Shown here: positions 51,612 to 64,000 of the stretch, piece after piece
How positions within the stretch are numbered: position 1 is the stretch's first letter
Layout: each line of letters begins with the position of its first letter
Origin: Umbelopsis ramanniana AG
Lineage: Eukaryota; Mucoromycota; Umbelopsidomycetes; Umbelopsidales; Umbelopsidaceae
DNA: 64,000 bases
Direction: 5' to 3'
Assembly: GCF_025399195.1 (NCBI RefSeq)
Contig: NW_026252117.1
Location: 124,001-188,000, forward strand
Position numbers and translations under genes: made by a program
The notes under the pieces: model-generated
What the model was told of the DNA's origin: nothing
Databases searched by the model: none
The model's input: only the letters and a program-made list of their open reading frames with translations

Positions 51612-52453
51612 TTAAGCCGATGACTGCAATACGCCTGCCTTTGTAAGTAAATCTACGAGCTGACCACTATGTTCCATTGCTGCTACTTCATCTCCTCCAC
51701 CAATACTTTCTCCGTTTATAAAGACGTTAGGGAATGTAGATCTTCCAGTCATTAAGGTGAGCGCCTGCTTCACGTCCATGCCATCGTCTGTCAAAGAGGC
51801 TTACGTCAGAAACACATCGATGCAGCAAATTGTGATGGATAGCAAACTTACCTCTCAAGTCAACTTCCTCAACATGCATGGGAATCTTGTAGCTATAGGT
51901 TGCAAGAACCTTTTTGGCTTTCATAGAGAAGCTTCATAACAAAAAATGTTCGGCATCAGTATACTGAAGACTTGCGCATAGCAGGTTCATCTTACACTTA
52001 CGGGCAATAGGACTTTGAGAAAACAAGTACAGGGTATCTTTGCATCAACGATCTAATCTCTGCTTCAACTGGCATATCACCCTCATCGTCATTGTTAGCA
52101 CTCTCTTGCTTATTGTTGAGCGAAAGATCAGCATCGACAACCTCCATCAAGTCTCCTTCAACGGCAGCTATAGCAGCAGCATCTTTTTGGGCACCATGTT
52201 CACCAATTGTGTGATCGTAAACATCACTGGCACCGTTTGACTTGACTCTCCAGTTGCTATGGCCATATTGTGTAATCAACCAAACAGATCCGAGAAATAA
52301 GATGGAAGCGTATAAGATGGTGCGTGCACGACGACCCTTGAGGAAAGCACCTATGGTTGAAGACGTTGATCCTCCTGTAACTCCGTGGCGAGTATACTTT
52401 GATTCGTCTACATCCTGAGTGGATTTTGGCAAAATGGGTGGGTTTGGCACCAT
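51612..52453 (-). CDS. Membrane-anchored glutaredoxin (Grx6/Grx7-like)
   Basis: Exons 52453-52002, 51931-51852 and 51787-51612; 235 residues. Short cytosolic N terminus, one membrane segment (~45-64, ILYASILFLGSVWLITQYG), a disordered acidic linker, then a glutaredoxin domain with active site CPFS (Cys ~150, split by an intron), TFPNVFINGESIGGGDEV (cis-Pro and GG glutathione loop) and a final helix. Yeast Grx6 and Grx7 have the same type II layout and the same length, and serve in the early secretory pathway. A CPxS site lacks the second cysteine, so the enzyme should use a monothiol, glutathione-dependent mechanism and may bind Fe-S. Confidence 0.92.
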
Positions 52454-52653
52454 GTTGGATATTTTTGGTTACTGGTTAATGCCTGAGTTTGTCAGTGATG
52501 AATTTGGCGCTCTCAGGATTTTTTTCATTTTTCTCCATTGGGCTGAAGGATTACTGTAAAAATATCTGTTGATGCAAATATCGGTAAAACCGAAATATTT
52601 TGAGGTCTTCATTCTATTGGAAAAAAATTGATTCTTTATCATTGTAGATGCCA

Positions 52654-54024
52654 CTATATCATCACGACTTTGATTTCATCGCGGGCAAACAAATGTGGAT
52701 TTTCTATGGCCTGCTTGCCTTGAATCACCATTAGTTCACACTGGCGAATTAAACTGGCACTATCTGGTTTGCCTTCTATGTCCGACGCTTCTTCCCCCTT
52801 TTGTAATTTGACGTATTCCTTCTGTCTTTTCCATGTCTTCTCGGTGACCGCATTGAGCGTCAGAACGACCTTAAAGATAGCCTGAGCCAACGGCGATAGA
52901 TCATCATCGCTTTCATTTGCAGTCTTAAGTTGTTCTGTGAGTCTTGCCACTACCAACGCTGAGAACATGTCTCCTGTACCAGTGAAATATCCTTGGAAAG
53001 TTGGGAATGAGACGAGAAACTGCTTCGTTTGGCCGTTTTCTAAAATACTGCTTCCAATGCACACCAGAGCCTTGTCTGATTGTGGGTTCACAATCAGCTG
53101 CTTAGGTACATCTTGTTGTGGTAAATGTACGGAAGTTATAATGACATGGGGAGCTCCCAGTTGATGAAGGTGTTGAATGGTTTCTTGTGCATCCGATAGT
53201 GTTTCAATTTTAGTGTTAGCCAAAGCCCTAAAGTGATTCATTAGCACAGATGGTTCATGCATGTAGCATATCCGCATATACATACTCTGCTTCAGTTTGA
53301 TTTGGTGTAATGACATCGGCCAGTCCAGCAATAGAGCGATAAAGAGGAATCACTTCACTGCTCACGTATAAGCTACCATCATCGCCCATAACGGGGTCAC
53401 ATACTATCAAGCATTATAATCAGAAATCCATAGCTGCACAAGATTAAAATGGCTTAATTATAGCAGCCTAAACTTACCATAAATAACGCCTTTCCTGCTT
53501 TCCTTGATTTCGCGAATCGCCTTGACACATGTTTCCAGCGTTGCAGCATTGCCAATATAGCCTAACAAACGTTGAAATGGGTCAACAAAAATTTAAAGAT
53601 ACTATGACCGTGTATGATGATTTATCTTACCCGTCAGAATATGAGTATACTCATCCATCAACCCATTTTTTTTCAAACCATCAAAAAGATCCTGTATCTC
53701 TTCAGGGGAGATTCGCTTGCCTCCCCACGACGGGTAACCAGTGTGATTTGAGAACTGAAGAATATTCAGAACATCAACATCGTATCCTAGAGTCTGGAGC
53801 GGAAATGTTGCTGCCTTATTGCCTATGACACCATAGTGTTAGGAGCCGACGTACTTGTCAGGAGTGTAGCGCGATAACAAGTCGACTTTTACCTGCATAC
53901 CCGGATACCTATAAGTCCAGTTAGAATTGAAGCGAGAATGCAGAAGCCAACTCAGTTATGTACTTACGACATGGGATTGAATGCTAAGCACTCTTTGGGA
54001 GGCAAAGATGTCAGCGTCAGTCAT
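52654..54024 (-). CDS. Pyridoxal kinase
   Basis: Exons 54024-53968, 53908-53893, 53822-53631, 53561-53478, 53403-53286 and 53227-52654; 346 residues. [24 protein letters not shown] at the N terminus, [18 protein letters not shown], the substrate/ATP region [19 protein letters not shown], and the catalytic anion hole [16 protein letters not shown] with the base Asp, all typical of PdxK/Bud16. The enzyme phosphorylates vitamin B6 vitamers to PLP. Exon 2 is a 16-nt microexon encoding VSGYA. Start chosen as [10 protein letters not shown], 14 residues before the conserved SHVVSGYAG motif. Confidence 0.95.
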
Positions 54025-54428
54025 TACAGTTGTCTGGTAACTTCCTGCAGTGTTGGGCCAATTGCAATATTTCAAGAGTGGCCCAATGCCAGTCACATCA
54101 ACCGGTCTTACGGGCTCAAATGTCATAACGAGGGGGAAGTTCGGTCATCCTAGCGAAGCTATTGATGCTAAAACTTTCTCTGAAGGAAATAAACAATGAT
54201 CTGTTTTGAATTACGGCTGTAAATGACTTGCAGAATCAGATTCTTCCAAGCTTACTGCGATCTCTTCAAAAAAATGATCCATAAAAGTCCAAAATTGCTT
54301 AATACACCTGGCAAGTGGAAAAACGTTTTCCAGCTGGTGTTAAAAAAATTATCATTGTCACTTGGAAATAAAAGGGCAAATCTGGCGGATTATTATTACC
54401 AGCACGTTACGTTACTGTTGTAGTTAAA
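54025..54428. other. Divergent intergenic region
   Basis: About 0.4 kb between pyridoxal kinase (minus) and the ABC transporter (plus). AT-rich; nothing recognised. Confidence 0.5.
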
Positions 54429-57400
54429 ATGGTGCCGACAGCAAGGTGAGAAGCATTTTGAGACCTTCATTGGAATATGGCAACCTAGAAACTAAATTCT
54501 TGATATTCTCCTAGTCTAATGGAATCCATAGTTCCAATGACTTTCTGCCTCACATTCACTGCCGCGCATGCCGTGAAATGGGTGAGGAGAAACCGTTCAA
54601 AAAATGGTTACGATAGTATTGCCAGCGACCCGGCAATATCTAAGCCAGATATTCCGTTCTACGAAAAAACACTGCAGAGTATCGATCATCCTTCGCTGCT
54701 GAAGAAAATCAAACGTTCTGAGATTCTTGTCACGATTGCCACCGTTTTACAAACTCTGGATTATGCAGCACTGGTGACTTTGAGACTATTGGACGTATTC
54801 AATGGAAATAGCAATGCAGTTTCTGTGTACGAGTGGATTCGATGCGGTTCTCTCCTTATCGGCTGGGTAATCTTTTTCACATCTTAAATCCCTGTTTCAT
54901 TCACCGATGTGCCACCGCTAACACCATCCTTTGCAGATATTTGCATCAGTTCTCATACTCTCGAAATCCGGCAACAAGCTTCGATCCCATAGCATCTTAG
55001 AATATTTCATTGCCTTTTTCTCAACCGTGACGGTATTTAGTGCCATCCATTTCCGAGAGGAGCTATATCACTACCTAGATCTCCAGACACCTTCGACTCA
55101 AGACAATTGGGTCCTTGCTATATCAGGGGCTATCCCTCTTGCTCTCAATTTGCTTTTGACGATTGTGGTTTGGGCTACTCCCTTCGAACTTGATTGGAAA
55201 CCAGTTATAGAAAGTGGCCTTGGTTATTGTTCTGTAAGTTACCTATTTGATGGAGAATGATCGGAAATTTACATCTCATTAGGATTTTGCCAATAGGAAA
55301 ATCGAGAAGTCAGCCCTGAAGCCACCGCTAGCGCGTTTCAGCAATTGTATTTCTCATGGATGACCCCACTTATCAAGCTTGGAGGAGCTAAAGCCTTGGA
55401 GTTACCCGATTTAGCTGAGCTTACACCTTATCTTCGATCTTTCAACGTATGGCACCAATTCAACCGCAAGCGATTCAACCGTAAGGGAAAGGAGCAATCA
55501 TTGGGATGGAGAGTGGCAAAGGGAAATGCTGGAGATCTTATCAAGCAGTTTTTTGCTGCCTTGCTCGAAGTTTTCTTCAACTTTCTGCCTCCTTTCTTCC
55601 TGGAAAAACTTCTAGTCTTTCTGCAAGATACAAAGAATGACCCCAATCGCAATCTCGAACCAGCCTACATGTATGTGTTTGGCATGGTCGCCACCCTTCT
55701 TATGAGATCTATTTTCGTCAACCGCACCTTTTACTACTCCCGGTCCATGCAAATGCGTGTTGCAGTTCAAGTTAACAGCGAGATCTATGCCAAGAGCTTG
55801 AAGAGGAAAGATACCAGCGGTATTGTCGATGAAGACACGGCTGACGCCATGAAAAAGGATAGCACTGAAGACGATGACAAGAAAACGAAAAAGGCTAGTA
55901 AAAAGGAAGATGTCAAAGTTGGAACGGGTGTTGGAAAGATCACCAACCTTATGGTAAGCACTTTAGATATTACAGAGTGACGGAGACTCCATGTCTAATT
56001 GTATTTGTGTTGCGTTTCACAGGCAATCGATACCCCCAGAATTGGATATATTGTTGGTTTCATATATCTCGCGTACACTACTCCTCTCGCAATTATATTT
56101 GCCCTCTATTACCTTTACAATTTGATGGGATGGAGTTGCTTTGTCGGAATGACAGTTATTCTCGTCTCAATGCCACTCAACAGCTGGATTCAAAAGCGAT
56201 TCACAAAAGTTCAAGAACGGTTAATGGCTGCTCGGGACAAGCGTGTTACACTCATGAACGAGGTAAGCTTCATGAATCATAATATACATGGATGTTTGTT
56301 CGACTGGTTAACAGTCATATTCTTTAATAGTCCTTGCAAGCGATTCGAATGCTCAAGTTTTTTGCGGTGAGATGTTGTATATGGTGAACGTAGGCGAGAT
56401 GGCATATATTCTGATATTGCGTTTATGTAGTGGGAGAAGAGTATCTCGGAGAGGATTATAGCTGCTCGTCAAATCGAATTGCGCAAATTGGTTTCCATGT
56501 TTTTTGTGAATGCTGCATTTGTCATGCTATGGAATTCTACGTAAGTCAGACTAACATTGGATCATGCCCCTAGTTTTACATCACGCTTACCATTGAGATC
56601 GACGATAGCCCTATGATAGTTACCATTGTGTCGTACTTCTCGTTCACTGTATTGCAGAAAGAGAATTTAACACCTGCTATTGTCTTTACTGGTATCACTT
56701 TGTTCGAGAGACTAAGGTTTCCCCTCAACGTTCTCCCCGAAATCTTGATGGACTTGGTTTCTGCCAGAGTCAGCTTGCGTAGAATCAACCAGTTTCTCAA
56801 TGAAGACGACGTACAAAGCGTCAATGATTTTCAAGGTCTGCATGATAACGAGGAACCTCAAATCAACGGCAGTGAGGACAGCAACAAAATCGGCTTTAAA
56901 AACGCAACCTTTCAATGGCACACAGATACAACGAGCGAGGAAAGGTCTAAAAGTGATGTGGAACAAACAGCTAACAAAAGCTTCAAGCTGCTGGATTTGG
57001 ATGTCACCTTTCCGTTAGGTGAATTATCTATCATTTGTGGTTCAACCGGTAGCGGCAAGGTATGTCCTGTATAATCGATAGACTGTATGTGATTGTACAC
57101 AGCTATATCTAACAGCTCGTTCTTAGACCTCACTTTTATTGGCATTGCTTGGAGAAATGGATGTTGAGTCTGGCGAAGTTTATTTACCCAAGAAGACCGT
57201 AAACGTCGATAATGCCAACCCTAACAACATTTCATATTCTGGAGTTGCATATGTTGCTCAAACTGCTTGGCTGCAGCACAAATCTCTGAGGGATAATATC
57301 TTGTTTGGACTGCCCTATGATGAGGAAAGATATAATAAGGTTATTTATGCATGCGCTTTGAAAAGGGACCTGGAAATTCTGGATGATGGAGATCAAACCG

Positions 57401-60400
57401 AAATTGGGGAACAGTAAGTCAAAAGTAAAGGTCAAGTTATGACACATGGATGGAAAGCTCATTACTTTCATGATATTTAGAGGTGTCACCTTATCCGGAG
57501 GTCAGAAGCAGCGTGTGTCGTTGGCCCGCGCCATCTATTCGCGAGCTCGGCATATCTTAATGGACGACGTCCTTTCTGCGGTCGATAGTCATACAGCCAA
57601 GCATATTTATCGAAATTGTCTTCGAAGCGACCTCATGAAGGGCCGCACAAGAATTTTGGTTACACATCATGTTCGACTTTGCTCTGGAGCTGCTAAATAT
57701 CTGGTTAAAATGGACAATGGCCGAATTGCTTTACACGGAAAAGTTCAGGATGTTCTAAAGAGCGAGTTTCTCCATGATGTAGTCGGCGATGAAGGCACTG
57801 AGTTCGTCGAAGATGATGATGAAGCCATTGAAGAGGGTGCTATTGATTCAACTACAACAACGGTTACGGAAGAAAGCTCGTCTCAAGAACAAACCATCAA
57901 TGCCGAAAACACAGCATCTAAGAAGCCGGTACACACTTTGATTCAATCCGAAGGTCGTGAGCGTGGACGAGTCAAGTCTCAGATCTACAAAATGTATATC
58001 AACGCTTCTGGCGGTATCCCTTATTGGATTCTCATCATCCTTCTCTTCTGTCTTGTTCGAGCATTCAATGTGGGTGAATCACTTTGGCTCAAAAGATGGG
58101 CGGATGCCTACGCTACTGAGGAGGCACCCACAACAAATAATATTATGGCAAACTATATGCACACGCAAGAAAAGGAAGGATCATTCTCCAACTATTTCTT
58201 TACCATTTCGCAGAACCCTACAAACTTTCTCTTCATGGGTGGCAGTCGAGCTAGCAATCTCACCACTTTGAGCGCGGATGAGCCCCAATCTGTCGATTTA
58301 GTTTATTACCTTGGAATCTTCTTGCTGATTGATTTTTGCGCTGTGATAGCAAACGTTATCCGAATGTGGGTACAGTTTTATGGTTCTCTAAGAGCAAGTA
58401 AGATTCTGTACGAGAGATTGCTTGATACGGTGTTCCGTGCGCCTATACGATTGTGAGTAGATATGCGTACTTTACTTTATGCCTAGGTCTTCCTGGTATT
58501 TAACCGACGATTTGATGTTCTCTTTCAGCTTTGATACCACTCCTGTTGGGCGTATCATGAATCGATTCGCTAAAGATTTTGAAGTCGTCGATGCCGGTAT
58601 CACTAGTCGCCTTGGTTCTGTCATTCAAAATTTGATTGGATGCTTGTCCGTATTTGCTGTCATCTTTACCGTAACCCCTGCTTTCTTGATTGCTGCCGTT
58701 ATCATATGTAAGTCATAGTTGAACGATGCTATAAGATATGTACAGTTACTGAACTGTCGTCTCTTTAGGTGGTATGTTCTACTCGGTCGCGGCTATGTAC
58801 ATCCGCTGCAGTCGTGAACTCAAGCGGCTGGACTCTATCACCAGATCTCCTATTTATTCACATTTTGGAGAAACCCTAATGTAAGTGTATCTAAAGTAAC
58901 ATGACTGATCCATGCGTTCTTTCAATGAAACCGAATACATTAACCACGTACATCAGGGGACTCTCTACCATTCGAGCGTTTGGTGCTGAATCTCGGTTTA
59001 TGGATGAAAACTTGAAAACCATTGATGGCAATATCAGACCATTCTGGTTCTTATGGGGAGGCAACCGATGGCTTTCTGTGTAAGTAGGGCGATGAAGGGT
59101 TCAATCTTGCAGTTGTACTATTGTTACTCACTATTATAATACTAGCCGTGCCGATATGATAGGAGCGGGCATTACCTTGATTACTGGTGTCCTTCTCTTG
59201 ATTCGCATCAGCGCTGGATACATGGACGCCGGTCTGGCCGGTTTGGCACTTTCGTGGGCTCTCCAGTTTGTTCCACAGGTCAATTGGCTCGTACGTAATT
59301 ATACACAAGGTAAGCCTTACGACCATTAAATGTTTATATGTTTTGCGGACGATATATTTATAATGTACTCTTCAATAACCAGTGGAAATGGACCTTAATT
59401 CCGTTGAGCGTGTACAAGAATATTTGGAATTGGAACAGGAACCTCCGACTATCATCACCAATTCACGTCCTAGCGCAGCTTGGCCCACGGAAGGATGTGT
59501 CTCCGTAAACAATCTCCACATTCGTTATGCATCTGATCTCGAAACGGTGTTGCGTGGCATTACATTTGAGACAAAGCCAAAGGAAAAGATTGGAGTCGTT
59601 GGCAGGTTCGTATGCATGTGTCATGAAAACGATGAATTCAAACCCTCTCTTACCCTTTTCTGTCAAAATAGAACTGGTTCTGGCAAATCTACTTTGGCAA
59701 TGTCGCTGTTCCGATTTGTAGACCCTGTTGAAGGTTCCATCGTCATCGACGGCATCGATATAACAACGATAGGCACAGAAGATCTTAGATCGCGCTTGAC
59801 TATCATCCCACAAGATCCCATTTTGTTTTCAGGCACTATCCGATCTAACCTTGATCCATTCAACCAGCATGACGACGCTGTCATCATGGAGTCGTTAGAG
59901 CGTGTCCATTTACTTAAAGACTCTGGTATTTCCACTCCTCTTCGTGACGACTCCTCTTCAGTAACGCCGGTAGAAGAGAACAATGTCACAGTGTTCAAGA
60001 ACTTGGATTCAGCCGTCAGTGAAGGTGGTGGTAATTTCAGTCAAGGTCAGCGTCAACTGCTGTGCTTAGCGAGAGCTTTATTGAGAAACTCAAAGATCAT
60101 TGTTATGGATGAAGGTGAGTGATCTCGGAGAAAATTTTAGCATATAGCGAATTGCGAGCTGCTTGCTTACACATCTCTTTTTTTTTTTTTTTTTAGCTAC
60201 CGCCAGTGTAGACTTTGCTACGGATCATAAAATTCAAACTACTATTCAAGAAGAGTTTAACAACAGCACTTTGTTAACTATCGCTCACAGACTGCGAACT
60301 ATTATTCAATACGACCGCGTGTTAGTCCTTGGTAAGTTTAAAGCGAAAATTAGTTTCGGGTTGTGAAAAGTCTTCTAACGTGCTTGCCTATATAGATCAT

Positions 60401-60544
60401 GGTAAAGTGATGGAATTCGATACGCCACATAGTCTTTTACAAAAGGAAGACAGTATTTTTAGAGACATGTGCTTGAAATCTGGAGAGCTGGAGATCCTCA
60501 TGCAGATGGCACAAGAAAAGGAAGAAAGTGCTGTTGAGAATTAG
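54429..60544 (+). CDS. Full-length ABCC/MRP-type ABC transporter
   Basis: Eighteen exons (54429-54445, 54515-54866, 54937-55233, 55297-55953, 56023-56262, 56331-56366, 56431-56540, 56609-57059, 57127-57413, 57481-58452, 58529-58707, 58769-58880, 58957-59079, 59146-59309, 59383-59605, 59672-60114, 60197-60331, 60396-60544) give 1,648 residues. Layout: N-terminal TMD0-like helices, TMD1, NBD1, TMD2, NBD2. NBD1: Walker A GSTGSGKT, signature LSGGQKQR, Walker [16 protein letters not shown]2: Walker [10 protein letters not shown], signature FSQGQRQ, Walker B KIIVMDEATASVD, H-loop [11 protein letters not shown]1 has Asp after the Walker B Asp instead of the catalytic Glu, the usual ABCC asymmetry. 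It probably exports glutathione or organic-anion conjugates, perhaps at the vacuole (Ybt1/Ycf1-like). The 17-nt first exon is the least certain; Met54519 is an alternative start. Confidence 0.94.
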
Positions 60545-60621
60545 TTAGGTGTCATCTAGCCAAATCAACCTCGCCAGTTGAAAGTATATAATTTATGTGC
60601 ATTATTTAAACAGCATAGAGG

Positions 60622-60627
60622 AATAAA
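60622..60627 (+). terminator. Polyadenylation signal AATAAA
   Basis: Canonical hexamer 78 nt past the ABC transporter stop, in the 283-bp gap before the convergent MFS gene. Confidence 0.5.
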
Positions 60628-60827
60628 TCACTACTTATATCACCACACGTCTCATGGCCAAATTTGACTTGATGTCAGAACTACCATTACAAATACTTTT
60701 GGGTCCAGAAAATGAATTATTATGTTTGAGATATGGATGGAAGGGTTACTTATGGTACAGCTTTCTAGTGCAAATCACTTGAGATTTTTGATGAAGAAAA
60801 AAATATAAAATATCAACAACGCTTAGC

Positions 60828-62598
60828 CTATGGCTTTTGAACTCCAGGTTCAACGACTTGATGATCAGCCCCATTGGAGAGAGCTTCGTTTGGTTTGTCT
60901 GCAACAGGTGTTTCTGCAGCATCAGCAATTCTTCTTTCGGCGAAAGGTCCATTGTAGCGGGGCAAGATGTAATGCTTCATAAGGACAGCAAGAATAGCAC
61001 CAGCGAAACAGAATGTAGCATTGGCAATGTTGCCTGGAATGTATCTTGGACCGTTGGAGGCAGGATACAACTGAGCTCCGTAGACTGAACTCAAGTTACC
61101 AATCATGTTCACCAAAGCAAGAGAAACAGCTCTCTTCTCCTTGGGGAAGTTGAGTGTGTTACCAGTCCATGCCAAAATGATAGAAATTGTACTCCCTGAA
61201 ATGCCAAAAATTAATATTTGATGACTTCATTACCGGAAAAAAACTTTTATACTTACAAATTCCACCAGCACACAAGAAGAGAGCAAAGTATCTCGCAGCA
61301 TTGCTCAAGGTAGCAGCACTGATGATAAAGCCAACCATAGCCATAAGCATAGGAGCAGCAACGTGATAGCCACGCTCCTTAGTGTAATCGGCATGGAAAC
61401 CGTTGAACAAAGCCAAGATAGCGGCAAAGACATATGGAGGTGCAGTCATGAGTTGAGCCGTAGCAGAAGAGTAACCAAGGTTGGCGACAATAGTTGGGAT
61501 AAAGTAACTGATGGTTCCAGCGCAGACATCGAGCATGAACAAGAAGATAAAGAAATACACACGCCAGTCCCGAAGGGCCATGATGACATGGCGGAAGGAG
61601 AACTCTGATTTGCCATGGGCAGGTTCTTGACCATCGAGAATGAGACGAGTCTCAGCAATGCGGATTTCTTCTGCGGACAACCATCTGGTAGTAGTAGGGT
61701 AGTCGGGCAAAATGAAAACGGCAATAATAGCCACGACCACTGTGATACTGCCCTCAATAATGAACAGCCATCGCCATCCAGCAATACCTCGGGCACCATC
61801 CAAACCATTAATAATACCATAGGCCTGATGAAAAAGGATTAATAAGAGAACATAAAACTATCCATTTGTCAGCGAGATACTTTACCATGAGACCGCCAAA
61901 GGCGCCAGAAACGATACTACCGCAGTACAAGATAGACATGCGCTTAGCTAACTCGTGCTTCTTGTACCAAGAGGATAGCAAGAAAAGACAGCCTGGGAAG
62001 AAACCAGCCTCAACAATACCCAAGAAGAATCTAACAGCGAGAAGACCAGAGTAATTTTGTACTGCTCCAGTCAAGGCAGAAATGATAGCCCAGCACATCA
62101 TAATACCAGGGATATAGATGGAGGGGCGAGAGTAAGCCAGAAGCAAGTTACTTGGGATTTCCAAGAGTAGGTATCCAAAGAAGAAGATGGACAATGCCCA
62201 GTTGTATTGCACACCAGAGTCCATGTTCAAATCAGTCAAAAGTCCAGCAATTTTAGCTACAAGCAAAAGGCGGGGCATATTTAGTATGTCTGTCACAACA
62301 ACATCACATTTTTGATGCAAAAGAAGCTCACCATTTCCAATACTTATAACGAGTGAAGAGGTTCGGAAAGTTAGAACGTATGACCTTTTGATGTCTTTCT
62401 CCATGACCTTCCTATCACTTACTTTGTGCGATCGACGTAATTCAAAATATACATAATGATCAGCATAGGAAGAATACGTAAATCAATTTTACGGACCAAA
62501 GCACGCTCGGCTTCAGGCGACCAGTCAGGCTGACGACCTTCATAGTGGCTAGCGGTCACTTCTCCAGATTCAGTTTGCTTGAGATCGTTGCTATCCAT
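60828..62598 (-). CDS. MFS permease, anion:cation symporter (Dal5/Tna1) type
   Basis: Exons 62598-62423, 62342-62332, 62256-61886, 61824-61257 and 61195-60828; 497 residues, about 12 membrane segments. Family marks: RKIDLRILPMLIIMYILNYVDRTNIGNA at the first helix; YNWALSIFFFGYLLLEIPSNLLL; RFFLGIVEAGFFPG; GIAGWRWLFIIEG; and GGIWSTISIILAWTGN late. These match fungal permeases for allantoate, nicotinate, biotin precursors or similar carboxylates; the substrate is not predictable. Exon 2 is an 11-nt microexon encoding NIGN of the conserved DRTNIGNA motif, which supports it strongly. The cytosolic tail is Ala/Glu/Pro-rich. Confidence 0.93.
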
Positions 62599-63079
62599 GG
62601 GAAATGCGAGAAACAGGTTGCCTATTTCCAGTATGAATCCTAGGCCTTTTATATCACAATCAGGACCTCCAACCCCACAGTTGACTAGCGAGCGGGGATG
62701 CAAATTTTAAGGTTCTTACCTTCACCCGTCATTCAGTCGACGGTTTAGGATAAAAATTTTGCGCCTGGGTTACCCGCCAGCCAGGAAGAGTCACAGTGCA
62801 AACACATCGTTGTGACATAAGCGGGTTTCACTGATTTCCCCATTTGACCTCTCAACCAGTGAGGTTTGCGCTGCGGGGATGTCAACTAGAAAAGGAAAGC
62901 AAAGCTAAACGAAAGCCAAACCCGCAGATCCTGCCAGGGAAAAACGGCAATAATAAAAGTCAAATGGAGGGGAAAATGTGGGATATCATGGCTGCATATC
63001 CGCGGGTAGAGACGCGAGTTGAATATTGCTGGCAAAATGTATTCTATTATTTTAATGGCTAAGATCAAATAATTTTATT
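62599..63079. other. Intergenic, no gene seen
   Basis: Promoter of the MFS gene and 3' region of PRP17. It is locally richer in G+C around 62,750-62,900 than its surroundings. No coding frame recognised. Confidence 0.5.
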
Positions 63080-64000
63080 TTAATCCCAGTATTTAATGGT
63101 ACCGTCCCAACTACAAGTGGCCATCTTCGATGTTTCATGAGGATGCCATTCAGTATTGATAACGACTTTATCGTGAGCCTTGAATTTTCTATATGTGGGG
63201 AAAAAAGGTTGATATGTAAGTAAAATCTTTGAACCTTTGCTAATGCACGCAGGCCCAAAAAAAAAGGTTTTTTTATTCCCCGTAAGGCTCTGAGCTCAAA
63301 TGAATGCAGCACTTACTTGATAATACGGCAGGTTTTCCAATCCCAGCACCAAACATTACCATCAGCGTCACCACTAGAGATGAACCGTCCATCTGGAGAA
63401 AAGCCTGGTTGACAAGCATAACCAGCAACGGTATGGCCAGCGAAACGCTTCTTCCTATTTTGTCTGAACCGGTCTCTTGCTCCAAACACCAGTATTTGAT
63501 TGTCCAACGAGGTACATGCCAACCATTTTCCTGCGGGGTATATGTTAGTGACACTGTGTGGAGTGGAGTCCTTGATCAGAAAGAGATAGCTTACTATTTG
63601 GGTGCAACGCAACAGCTGGCATAGAATGCATGTCAGGCTCAGCAACATATTTAATGACAACAGGAATATCAAATTCCCATGCGCGGAGAGTCTTGTCGTC
63701 GGACGTTGAGATGAAACGACGATTGTCGTCAACAAATGTCAAAGTGTTGACGGCGCCTAAATGCTGGTCATACTCTTGGGTGACTTCTCCAGTGTTGATA
63801 TCAAATTGGACAATTTTTTTGTCAGCACATCCTGCCAAGAAGATGTGTTGTTTGTCTTCATCTGGATTGAATTTAACGGTATATGGAATTTTGCCAGTGG
63901 TAAATGACTTGATGCATTTGCCAGTCTCAGTGTCCCATAATTTGACAGTTTTGTCGTAACTCGCACTGAGGAATCTTCGGCCGTCATTGCTGAACGTGAT
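63080..64000 (-). CDS. PRP17: Splicing factor Prp17/CDC40, C-terminal part
   Basis: Exons >64000-63595, 63530-63317 and 63188-63080 give the last 242 residues; the 5' part lies beyond the window. It has WD40 blades with clear repeats ([64 protein letters not shown] at the end). The segment [18 protein letters not shown] and the final [19 protein letters not shown] are specific to Prp17/CDC40 among WD proteins. Prp17 acts in the second catalytic step of pre-mRNA splicing. Confidence 0.93.

Overview
The window is ordinary, gene-dense nuclear DNA of a fungus. Genes sit on both strands, are split by many short introns (mostly 50-80 nt, GT-AG), and are separated by gaps of a few hundred bases. The protein set (group III hybrid histidine kinase with a HAMP array, Yos9-type lectin, Mhr1/mL67, UPF0662 family, Tim8, Mpe1) says fungus. 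A C2H2 finger pair of the SRPSSLRIH/SVQSNMRRH type, and genes missing from budding yeast (ARS2, Y14/RBM8A, an OCRL-like 5-phosphatase, a Gdown1-like protein, ZCCHC9), suggest an early-diverging filamentous fungus, probably Mucoromycota. That placement is inference. No tRNA, rRNA, CRISPR array, transposon or viral fossil was recognised.

Layout. 0-10 kb: 3' part of a class 3 lipase, a possible 64-residue gene, the 1,376-residue hybrid histidine kinase, and a C2H2 factor. 10-19 kb: OS-9/Yos9 lectin, clathrin light chain, TIM8 (divergent from clathrin light chain), an ER J-protein, an actin-related protein, and an unknown membrane protein. 19-27 kb: OCRL/INPP5B-type phosphatase, ribosomal eS8, mitochondrial mL67. 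27-49 kb: many RNA-biology genes (MPE1, GAR1, ARS2, RBM8A, LUC7, ZCCHC9, a Gdown1-like protein) with a PP2C phosphatase, UPF0662, ribosomal P1, YIP1 and a hypothetical acidic protein among them. 49-64 kb: a small membrane methyltransferase, an unresolved gene, a membrane-anchored glutaredoxin, pyridoxal kinase, a full-length ABCC transporter, an MFS permease of the Dal5/Tna1 type, and the 3' part of PRP17.

Gene models were built by hand from reading frames plus splice sites. Nearly every complete model closes to an exact multiple of three. There are no operons. The clearest shared regulation is a GTCACGTG (Cbf1-like) element about 65-95 bp upstream of the start codons of eS8, P1, LUC7/ZCCHC9 and clathrin light chain/TIM8. 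The secretory genes (OS-9, J-protein, clathrin light chain, YIP1, OCRL, glutaredoxin) and the RNA genes are housekeeping neighbours rather than one pathway. I saw no clearly novel multi-gene system. The best leads are the Gdown1-like gene, the shared E-box, the unresolved gene at 49.9-51.5 kb, and several microexons.
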